Origin: an uncultured Collinsella sp.
GTDB lineage: Bacteria > Actinomycetota > Coriobacteriia > Coriobacteriales > Coriobacteriaceae
DNA length: 35,686 nt
NCBI GenBank assembly: GCA_902493985.1
Contig: CABURR010000020.1
Coordinates: forward strand, 1 to 35,686
Direction of reading: 5' to 3'
Positions 24,218 through 30,930 of the stretch are shown here, piece by piece. The position numbers and the translations under genes were made by a program. The notes under the pieces are model-generated. The model was not told the DNA's origin. It did no database searches and was given only the letters and a program-made list of their open reading frames with translations. How positions within the stretch are numbered: position 1 is the first letter of the stretch; every line of letters begins with the position of its first letter.

Positions 24218-24910
24218 CTAAACCGCACATTCCTCGCATTCGGCATCGAGACGTGCCTTAACGGCATCGGCGGCGATGTGATACGAGAAGCCCTTGCCCA
24301 TCAAAAACCGAACCAGTTTTTCGAATCCGCGCGTCTCTGGAACACGCCGCTTGGCGAGCAGGGCTGACGCACGCGCCAAATCGTCTTCGACGGCAAAATA
24401 ATCCTCGGGATAACCGGGAATGTCATCGAGCACAACATGACGTCGCTTGAGCTCGGTCTCGATTTTGCGCTGTCCCCAACCGCGCCGCTTGCGTTCCTCG
24501 ATAAAGTACGAGCAAAAGCGGTTCTCGTCTAAAAAGCGATACTCGGTGGCGCGCTCGACGGCGAAATCAATCGCGGGCTGGCGAAAGCCGTAGCGAGCCA
24601 ACTTGTCACGGACCTCACCCGTCGCATGGTCGCGGCGCGATAACATCTCGGTCACCATGGTAAGTGCACATTTACGCTCGATGAGCTGCACCGCCTCACG
24701 AAAGTTGTCCCAATCACAGGGAAGATCGGGGCGGTTTTTGACATACAGCCGCGCGACCCGCACGGGAATCCAAATGGACCGCTCAAAACCGCCCTCAAGC
24801 TCACAATCGATATGTGCGCAAGGCTTTTTGGACGCATACCCGCTCGAGAACGAGGAGGCCGCCTTCTTATCGGGAAAGACGACCGTGGCCTCGGTCACCG
24901 TATACGACAT
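24218..24910 (-). CDS. recX: Regulatory protein RecX
   Basis: The 230-residue protein is built of repeated three-helix units: MVTEMLSRRDHATGEVRDKLARYGF, AVERATEYRFLDENRFCSYFIEERKRRGWGQRKIETELKRR and the C-terminal RFLMGKGFSYHIAADAVKA. It modulates RecA filaments by binding in their groove. The first 80 residues (including a Cys/His-containing segment CAHIDCE) are an N-terminal extension found in many actinobacterial and Firmicutes RecX forms, here of unknown role. It starts 11 bases after the recA stop codon and is co-transcribed with it under LexA control. Confidence 0.92.
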   Translation of the reverse strand: MSYTVTEATVVFPDKKAASSFSSGYASKKPCAHIDCELEGGFERSIWIPVRVARLYVKNRPDLPCDWDNFREAVQLIERKCALTMVTEMLSRRDHATGEVRDKLARYGFRQPAIDFAVERATEYRFLDENRFCSYFIEERKRRGWGQRKIETELKRRHVVLDDIPGYPEDYFAVEDDLARASALLAKRRVPETRGFEKLVRFLMGKGFSYHIAADAVKARLDAECEECAV

Positions 24911-24921
24911 GAGCGTAACCG

Positions 24922-26070
24922 CTACTCGTCGTCATCATCGAGCATGGCGGAACCATCGATGGCGTAAAGCTCGTCAAACTCCTCAGGCGCAGGCTGATCG
25001 GTCAGCTCGACCTCGGACGGAGCATCGTCATCAAACTCAAGCCCGCAGGCAAGGCGGACCTTATGCTCAATCTCATCGGCGCAATCGGGGTGTTCGCGCA
25101 GGAAAGCCTTGGCGGCCTCGCGACCGTTGCCGAGCTTGTCCTCGCCATAGGCAAACCAGGAGCCCATCTTCTTGCAGATGCCGCACTCGACAGCCATGTC
25201 CAGAATCGAGCCCTCCTTAGAGATGCCCGTACCGTACATGATGTCGAACTCAGCAGAACGGAACGGAGCTGCCACCTTGTTCTTAACGACCTTGGCGCGC
25301 ACGCGGTTACCGATAACCTCGTCCTTAAGCTTAATGCTGTCGATACGACGAATGTCGATACGCACCGAAGAGAAGAACTTAAGGGCGCGGCCGCCCGTCG
25401 TAGTCTCGGGGTTGCCGAACATGACGCCGATCTTCTCACGCAGCTGGTTAATGAAGATGCACGTCGTGTTGGACTTGGACAGCGAGCCGGCGAGCTTGCG
25501 AAGAGCTTGGCTCATCAGGCGAGCCTGAAGACCGACCGTAGTGTCGCCGATTTCTCCCTCGATCTCGGCACGCGGGGTCAGCGCGGCGACGGAGTCGACG
25601 ACGATGGCATCGATGGCGCCGGAACGCACGAGCATGTCAACGATCTCGAGCGCCTGCTCACCCGTATCGGGCTGGGAAATGAGCACCTCGTCGATATCCA
25701 CGCCGATGCGCGCGGCATACGTGGGATCGAGCGCGTGCTCGGCATCGATAAATGCCACAACGCCACCCATTGCCTGGGCCTCGGCCAGGATCTCGAGCGA
25801 AAGCGTCGTCTTACCGGAGGACTCGGGACCGTAGATCTCGACGATTCGGCCGCGCGGCACGCCGCCGATACCCAGCGCGGCATCGAGGGCCAGGGCGCCC
25901 GTGGGAATGGCCTCGACCTCGAGCTCGGGACCACCGTCGCCGTACCTCATGATGGAACCCTGGCCGAATTTCTTCTCGATCTCGGCCTTGGTGGTGGCGA
26001 TCATCTCATCGCGCTCTTTACCCGTCGTGCGAGCATGAACGGTACGTACGGGACCTGAATTCTTGGCCAT
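24922..26070 (-). CDS. recA: Recombinase RecA
   Basis: I choose the ATG at 26070, preceded by AGGAGGG, over one at 26091. The 382-residue protein has Walker A GPESSGKT (81-88), Walker B region IVVDSVAAL, the DNA-binding loops EIEGEIGDTTVGLQAR and NPETTTGGRALKFF, and an acidic C-terminal tail ending in DDDDE that tempers DNA binding. It drives strand exchange and triggers LexA self-cleavage. The promoter has a perfect SOS box in its spacer. recX follows directly. Confidence 0.97.
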   Translation of the reverse strand: MAKNSGPVRTVHARTTGKERDEMIATTKAEIEKKFGQGSIMRYGDGGPELEVEAIPTGALALDAALGIGGVPRGRIVEIYGPESSGKTTLSLEILAEAQAMGGVVAFIDAEHALDPTYAARIGVDIDEVLISQPDTGEQALEIVDMLVRSGAIDAIVVDSVAALTPRAEIEGEIGDTTVGLQARLMSQALRKLAGSLSKSNTTCIFINQLREKIGVMFGNPETTTGGRALKFFSSVRIDIRRIDSIKLKDEVIGNRVRAKVVKNKVAAPFRSAEFDIMYGTGISKEGSILDMAVECGICKKMGSWFAYGEDKLGNGREAAKAFLREHPDCADEIEHKVRLACGLEFDDDAPSEVELTDQPAPEEFDELYAIDGSAMLDDDDE

Positions 26071-26100
26071 GAATAGCCCTCCTCTTAACAACCTGCATCG

Positions 26101-26129
26101 ATAATAAACGAACGGCTGTTCGTGGTCAA
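26101..26129 (-). promoter_or_regulatory. recA promoter
   Basis: On the minus strand TTGACC (26124-26129) and TATTAT (26101-26106) are separated by 17 bases. The LexA box lies entirely within the spacer, 39 bases before the recA start codon. Confidence 0.85.
26109..26122. promoter_or_regulatory. Perfect SOS box of recA
   Basis: CGAACGGCTGTTCG has exact five-base arms (CGAAC/GTTCG) around GGCT and matches the Gram-positive LexA consensus without mismatch. Confidence 0.92.
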
Positions 26130-26160
26130 CCGTTCAGGCCAATCATATGCAGGCGGTCTT

Positions 26161-26222
26161 TCCAAAACCCAACCAAACGCCGACCAAACACTGACCAAAT
26201 GCTTGACCACAAAGGACCAAAT
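26161..26222. repeat. Helically spaced ACCAAA repeats upstream of the recA promoter
   Basis: Six related units (TCCAAAA, ACCAAAC, ACCAAAC, ACCAAAT, ACCACAA, ACCAAAT) start at 26161, 26172, 26183, 26194, 26206 and 26216, steps of 11, 11, 11, 12 and 10 bases. On the recA strand they read TTTGGT. The nearest is about 32 bases above the -35 box. Spacing close to one DNA turn puts all units on one face, as for an activator array or a bent upstream element. The remainder of the 26071-26326 gap holds the promoter and the cinA terminator. Confidence 0.6.
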
Positions 26223-26295
26223 ATGAACAAGGCAGGCAAAAATACATCTACAACCAGCACAAACGCCAATGAGCCTAAGGTCCCCTTCTCCACAA

Positions 26296-26319
26296 TTAAG
26301 GGGCTCGGAGGCCCCTTAA
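26296..26319 (-). terminator. Terminator of the rnj-to-cinA operon
   Basis: TTAAGGGGC and GCCCCTTAA form a perfect nine-base stem with a six-base loop, 8 bases after the cinA stop codon. On the minus strand it is followed by TTGTGG, a weak T-run, so some read-through to recA is possible. Confidence 0.65.
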
Positions 26320-26326
26320 AACACGT

Positions 26327-26857
26327 CTATTCCATAGAATTGAGCACAAGGGCAATGCGACCCAATGCCTCCGTGACCGCATGGGCACGAACACACGAAC
26401 GGTCACCCTCATAGTGGCAGCGCACAAAGTCCACGACCGGCACGCCCCCATCGGCGGAACGATGCGCCCAGCCAATATAGAAAGTGCCCGCCGGATCGTC
26501 CTCAGTACCACCGCCGGGGCCGGCATAACCCGTTGCGCTCACTGCAATATCGCTCTGGTACAGCTCCAGCGAACCCGACGCCATCTCGCGCGCAGTCTGG
26601 TGCGACACCGCAGTGTAGCGGTCGAGCGTCTCCTGCTCAACACCCAGCACGCGATGCTTAATCTCATCGCAGTAGGTCACCGCACCGCCACGCAGCACCG
26701 CCGAGGCACCAGGGATATCGGCGATCGTCGAGGCGATCATGCCAGCTGTCAGAGATTCAGCCGTCGAAACCGTCACACCACGAAAGCTTGCACGCTCGAC
26801 AATATCGCGTGCGAGCTCTTCGTTATGCGCGGCAATCTGCTCAAATGATTCCGTCAT
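26327..26857 (-). CDS. pncC: CinA-family NMN deamidase (PncC-like)
   Basis: The 176-residue protein is the C-terminal CinA domain alone: STAESLTAGMIASTIADIPGAS, GGAVTYCDEIKHRVLGV and ATGYAGPGGGTEDDPAGTFYIG. The stand-alone domain (PncC in E. coli) deamidates nicotinamide mononucleotide to nicotinate mononucleotide in NAD recycling. The N-terminal MoaB-like domain of full CinA is absent, which is normal for this short form. It follows pgsA by 12 bases and precedes recA, the order seen in many Gram-positive bacteria, where cinA-recA are often co-expressed. Confidence 0.93.
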   Translation of the reverse strand: MTESFEQIAAHNEELARDIVERASFRGVTVSTAESLTAGMIASTIADIPGASAVLRGGAVTYCDEIKHRVLGVEQETLDRYTAVSHQTAREMASGSLELYQSDIAVSATGYAGPGGGTEDDPAGTFYIGWAHRSADGGVPVVDFVRCHYEGDRSCVRAHAVTEALGRIALVLNSME

Positions 26858-26869
26858 GCCTACCAGGAC

Positions 26870-27508
26870 CTAGACGGAAAAGACTATCTTGCGGCAGTTC
26901 CAGAAGTACTGGGCGCCCGAGATAACGGTCAAGACAACGGCAACGGCATACAGGAAGCGCGACACCGAGTAGATGCCGAGCGTCAGCGCCACCGGGCCAA
27001 GGTGCAAGCCGGCCATAGCAAAAACGCACAGGTAACCGCAGATGGAAACCATCGTGGTTGCCGTCTTGTACTTGCCGAGCTTATCGGCTGCAACGACCAC
27101 ACCGGCCGCACTCGCGACCATGCGCAGGGCGCTCACCAGCAGCTCGCGGAACAGGATAATGAACACGGACCACACGGTCACCGCGCCAAAATCCAAGAAC
27201 AGCAGCAAGGCCGAGAACACCAGCAGCTTGTCGGCGATGGGGTCCAAGAACTTGCCGAAATCGGTGATCTCGTTACGCGAGCGTGCCAGATAACCGTCGA
27301 CCTTATCGGTGCACGACAGGATCACATACAGAATGAAGGCAGCGGCGGCGAGCGGGCCGTCAAAGATGCTCCAATCCGTACCGGCAACACTCGTGTGAGA
27401 CAGAGCCGAGACGATCATGAACACCGGGATAAAGACGATGCGAACGCACGTCACGATGTTGGCGGGCGTCCAGACACTCGTCAGTTCCTTATTGCTCTCG
27501 TTTGCCAC
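26870..27508 (-). CDS. pgsA: CDP-diacylglycerol-glycerol-3-phosphate 3-phosphatidyltransferase
   Basis: The 212-residue membrane enzyme makes phosphatidylglycerol phosphate, the first step to phosphatidylglycerol and cardiolipin. The CDP-alcohol signature reads DKVDGYLARSRNEITDFGKFLDPIADK, with WTPANIVTCVRI before the first span. The rimO-pgsA-cinA-recA context is the standard place for the housekeeping copy in Gram-positive bacteria, so this rather than 5961-6665 is likely the essential PgsA. It starts about 10 bases before the rimO stop end and is part of the long operon. Both copies share the annotation symbol because the first cannot be assigned more precisely. Confidence 0.92.
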   Translation of the reverse strand: MANESNKELTSVWTPANIVTCVRIVFIPVFMIVSALSHTSVAGTDWSIFDGPLAAAAFILYVILSCTDKVDGYLARSRNEITDFGKFLDPIADKLLVFSALLLFLDFGAVTVWSVFIILFRELLVSALRMVASAAGVVVAADKLGKYKTATTMVSICGYLCVFAMAGLHLGPVALTLGIYSVSRFLYAVAVVLTVISGAQYFWNCRKIVFSV

Positions 27509-27517
27509 GACGCTCTC

Positions 27518-28867
27518 CTACTCCACAACATGACCGATAAGCTCATAGCAGAAGCTATCGGTAAACTCGACAGTCAGAATATCGCCCACGGACGCCTCGC
27601 TGGCGTCCAGATGCACCGCTCCATCGGAATCGGGCGCCTGGAACCAGGCATGGCCGATCAGCTCGGCGCCGTCCTCGGTCTCTTCGATACCGTCGACGAT
27701 CACCTGGGCGCGCTCGCCCACATGGGCGGCGGTGGCGGCAAAACCGAGCGACTCGGCCAGGTCCATGGCCTCCTGGGCGCGCTCGAGCTTGACCTCTTCG
27801 TCGACCTGACCCTCCATCTTAGCGGCCAGGCTGCCCTCCTCCTGCGAGTAGGCAAAGACGCTCGTGTAGTCAAAGCCGACGGTGTCCATAAAGTCGATAA
27901 GGTCGCGGAACTCGTCGTCGGTCTCGGTCGGGAAGCCGACCATGGCCGTGGAACGAATCACGATGCCGGGGATGCGCTCGCGAAGGTCGCGGAACAGATT
28001 CTCGAGCTCCTGGCGCGAACCGGAGCGACGCATGGCCTTGAGAATGCGCGCGTCGCAGTGCTGCACGGGGATATCGATATAGGGCAGCACCTCGGGCGTA
28101 TCGCGAATCGTCTCGATGAGTTCGTCAGTCATGCCCTCGGGCTGCAGATAGAGCACGCGGACCCAGACGTTGTGCGGGCGCACGGCCTCGGCGACGGCAC
28201 GCAGCAGCTGCGCCAGATTGCGCGGCGAGCCCTCGGCGACGTCCTCGTCGGCAAAGTCGGTGCCCCAAATACCCGTGTCCTGGCCGATCAGCACGATCTC
28301 GCGCACACCGCCGGCAACCAGGTCGCGCACCTCGGAGATAATGCTCTCGGCATTGCGCGAATGATAGCGACCGCGAATGTAGGGGATCATGCAGAAGCTG
28401 CAAAAACGATTGCAGCCATCGGAAATCTTGACGTAGGCAACGGCACCCTCAACGGTACGCTTGACCTGAGGGATATAGGCCGCGATTTCACGCTCGACAC
28501 CCAGCACGCCATCGATGACCGCCACGATGCCGTCCTCCTCGTCGGCCTTCACAAAGGCAGCGACCTCGGGCAGCTCGTCAGGCAGGTCATCGCCATAGCG
28601 CGACGGCACACAGCCGCACATGACGATGGGGCAAGAACGAACGCCGTCCTGAACCTCGTTGGCGAGCTCGAGCGTGGTCTCGATGCTCTCGGACGTTGCG
28701 GAGGCGAGGAACGAGCATGTATTGACGATGGCGATATCGGCATCCTGCGGGTCGAATGCTTCCTCGTAGCATGCGGCGGTCAAAAGAGAACGCATGCGGT
28801 CGGTGTCAACCTCGTTCTTAGCGCACCCGAGGGTGATGTAGAGCACGGAGCCCAACGGTGTATCCAT
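27518..28867 (-). CDS. rimO: Ribosomal protein S12 methylthiotransferase RimO
   Basis: The 449-residue radical-SAM enzyme has N-terminal cluster cysteines Cys15, Cys51 and Cys86, the SAM cluster CNRFCSFC (Cys152, Cys156, Cys159) and a C-terminal TRAM domain. LGCAKNEVDTDRM near the N-terminus and YIRGRYHSR after the SAM cluster are RimO-type and separate it from MiaB at 19515. It adds a methylthio group to an aspartate of ribosomal protein S12. The ATG is preceded by AAAGGA at about 12 bases. It lies between yajQ and pgsA in the operon. Confidence 0.94.
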   Translation of the reverse strand: MDTPLGSVLYITLGCAKNEVDTDRMRSLLTAACYEEAFDPQDADIAIVNTCSFLASATSESIETTLELANEVQDGVRSCPIVMCGCVPSRYGDDLPDELPEVAAFVKADEEDGIVAVIDGVLGVEREIAAYIPQVKRTVEGAVAYVKISDGCNRFCSFCMIPYIRGRYHSRNAESIISEVRDLVAGGVREIVLIGQDTGIWGTDFADEDVAEGSPRNLAQLLRAVAEAVRPHNVWVRVLYLQPEGMTDELIETIRDTPEVLPYIDIPVQHCDARILKAMRRSGSRQELENLFRDLRERIPGIVIRSTAMVGFPTETDDEFRDLIDFMDTVGFDYTSVFAYSQEEGSLAAKMEGQVDEEVKLERAQEAMDLAESLGFAATAAHVGERAQVIVDGIEETEDGAELIGHAWFQAPDSDGAVHLDASEASVGDILTVEFTDSFCYELIGHVVE

Positions 28868-28894
28868 GTTGGAAAGCGGTCCTTTCGAATGATA

Positions 28895-29392
28895 TTAGCG
28901 GTAGTTGGTGAACTGAAGCGGCTGGCCGTAGTCCTGATCGCGCAGGAACTGGATCACAGTCTGCAACGCGTCCTTCGAAGCAGAGGAAACACGCAGCTTA
29001 TCGGCCTCAATGGTCACCTTGACCTTGAGCTTTTGGTCCTTAATGTCCTTGTTGATCTTCTTGGCGGTCGCCTGGTCGATACCCTCGACGATATGGCCGA
29101 GCACGCGCACGGTGCCGCCCGATGCCGCCTGAGGAGCATCCCACGAGACAGCCTTGAGGTCGATGCCGCGCTTGATGAGCTTGGAACTCAGCACATCGAT
29201 AATCTGCTTGGAGACAAAGTCGGCCGGGGCGTTAATCGTAAAGAGCTTGTCGCCCTTCGAAAGCTCGATCGTAGCGCCGGAATCCTTAAGGTCATAGCGC
29301 TGGGAAATCTCGCGCGTGGTCTGCTGAAAGGCGTTGTCGACCTCTTGCATGTTGACCTCGGACACGACGTCGAAGCTGGAATCTTTAGCCAT
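28895..29392 (-). CDS. YajQ-family nucleotide-binding protein
   Basis: The 165-residue protein matches YajQ closely: DSSFDVVSEVNMQEVDNAFQQTTREISQRYDLKDSG at the start, then FTINAPADFVSKQIIDVL, and KLKVKVTIEADKLRVSSASKDALQ. The family has two ferredoxin-like domains that bind RNA or nucleotides; a Xanthomonas member binds cyclic di-GMP. The role here is not known. It lies between rodZ and rimO with short gaps (about 26 bases on each side) and AGGAAACAT upstream of the ATG. Confidence 0.93.
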   Translation of the reverse strand: MAKDSSFDVVSEVNMQEVDNAFQQTTREISQRYDLKDSGATIELSKGDKLFTINAPADFVSKQIIDVLSSKLIKRGIDLKAVSWDAPQAASGGTVRVLGHIVEGIDQATAKKINKDIKDQKLKVKVTIEADKLRVSSASKDALQTVIQFLRDQDYGQPLQFTNYR

Positions 29393-29418
29393 GATGTTTC
29401 CTTTCGCGTACGAGCGGC

Positions 29419-30930
29419 TTAGTAGCTATCGTACGAATAGTCGGTAGAATCGGTGGGCGTCTGACCGTCAGTTGCGGTATCGGCGCCATCCGCGGACTGG
29501 GCATCGGTACCGTCGGTGGTATCGTTACCATCGGTGGCGTCGGCACCATCAGAACTTTCACCATTCTCGGAATCAGTCGTCTCCTTCTTGGGAACGGTGA
29601 TCGTCACACGTGCCACGCCCGAGGTCTTGGTATCGTAACGGACCTTTTCACCGTTCTTGGTAACGGTGACATCGGAAGGCTTGGACGTGGTGATCTCGAT
29701 CGAGGACTCGGGCGTGTACTCCTGCTCAAAGGGGCCAGTCGCCTGGGCGCCATAGACCGACTTGCCGTCGACCTTGACCTCAATCCACGCGGTCTTTCCC
29801 TTGGCAACCGAGACCTTGACCTTCGTGACCTCGTTCTCTTCCTTCTTGGTCGTCGTCTTGGTAGCGTCCGAATCAGTCGACTCATCCGTCGCCTCATCGG
29901 CGTCTTCGTCCTCGTCGACCGTTTCGGTCTTCTTAGAAGACTTCTTAGTCGTCGTCTTGGTGGCAGTGGGCGTCTCGGGCGTGGTCTCGGGCGCCGAAGA
30001 TGCGCAGCCGCGCAGAAGCACCACGATGAGCACAATCAACAGCAGCGCAACGGCGCCGATGCCGGTGTAGACGATACGCGGATCGAGCCCGGTGTTTTGA
30101 GGAGTACGGGATCCGCCGCGTCCACGACTGGAACTGCTGCGGCCGCCTGCCTGAGGCATACGACCCCGATTGCTATCGAAACGGCCGCGATAGCCACCCT
30201 GGACCTGAGGGCTGCGCTGACCCGAGCGGGGCGCAAGTTCACCGCGGCCTTGATAGCCACGCTGGCCCGAACGCGGAGCCGAAGAGCGCTGGCCATACGG
30301 CTGTGATTGAGAGCGAAGACGCGGCGTCACCTGCGTGCTATCGGCATCCGCATAGCCACCGCGAGAGCGTCCCGTAGAGGCGCCACGGTAACCGCGATCG
30401 GAATAGCCGCCGTCGCCGTAGCCGGCACGAGGGTCACGCGCCACGCCTCGGGCAGCGGGAAGTGCACGGTCCTCGGGCATCGGCGTACTGCGGAACCGGT
30501 CACGCTGTGAGCGAATCTCCTCGCCCGAACCCGTCTCGGTAATATAACCGGCCTGCTGAGGACGCTGTCCGTAGCGGGTCGAACGACCGCCCTGAACCAT
30601 CAGGAAGCGCCCATTATCGACCGAGGAACGCGAATTGACGTAGCCAGCGGCGTCCTGAAAACGCCCGCCCTGCTGCGACGTCTCGCGTTCGTATGCCATC
30701 AGATCGTCAAAGTAGGCATTGACGACCTCGCGCGGATTGAGGCCCAAAAAGCGAGCATAGCTCGAAATCATGCCCTGCGCATAGCCGCGCGGCGGCATCG
30801 AAGCAAAGTTACCGGTCTCGAAAAACTCGATGATCTGCGGCCTGATTTTGATGGTGTTGGCGACTTGCTGAATGGAAAGGCCCATTCGGCGACGCTGCTC
30901 AAGCAGCATGTCACCAAAGCGTGCAGCCAT
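29419..30930 (-). CDS. RodZ-like helix-turn-helix membrane protein
   Basis: The 503-residue protein has an N-terminal HTH domain (about 1-75: LLEQRRRMGLSIQQVANTIKIRPQIIEFFETGNF, then RGYAQGMISSYARFLGL), as in RodZ, which links MreB to cell-shape control. A low-complexity Arg/Gly/Ser/Gln region of about 200 residues (85-280) follows, then one membrane span (about 287-307), a Thr/Lys/Glu/Asp-rich stretch, a DUF4115-like beta domain (about 372-455) and an acidic Asp/Gly/Thr tail. The long basic cytoplasmic linker is unusual for RodZ. It overlaps ftsK by one base. No mreB is in this window. Confidence 0.88.
   Translation of the reverse strand: MAARFGDMLLEQRRRMGLSIQQVANTIKIRPQIIEFFETGNFASMPPRGYAQGMISSYARFLGLNPREVVNAYFDDLMAYERETSQQGGRFQDAAGYVNSRSSVDNGRFLMVQGGRSTRYGQRPQQAGYITETGSGEEIRSQRDRFRSTPMPEDRALPAARGVARDPRAGYGDGGYSDRGYRGASTGRSRGGYADADSTQVTPRLRSQSQPYGQRSSAPRSGQRGYQGRGELAPRSGQRSPQVQGGYRGRFDSNRGRMPQAGGRSSSSRGRGGSRTPQNTGLDPRIVYTGIGAVALLLIVLIVVLLRGCASSAPETTPETPTATKTTTKKSSKKTETVDEDEDADEATDESTDSDATKTTTKKEENEVTKVKVSVAKGKTAWIEVKVDGKSVYGAQATGPFEQEYTPESSIEITTSKPSDVTVTKNGEKVRYDTKTSGVARVTITVPKKETTDSENGESSDGADATDGNDTTDGTDAQSADGADTATDGQTPTDSTDYSYDSY

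Noticed and set aside
19515..28867. miaB and rimO as a recent duplication
   Set aside because: Both are methylthiotransferases but have the separate family-specific motifs and contexts expected of two ancient housekeeping genes.
27002..29422. 806-residue plus-strand frame opposite pgsA, rimO and yajQ
   Set aside because: It is antisense to three clear genes. Its length reflects codon bias (few stops on the complementary strand), not coding.
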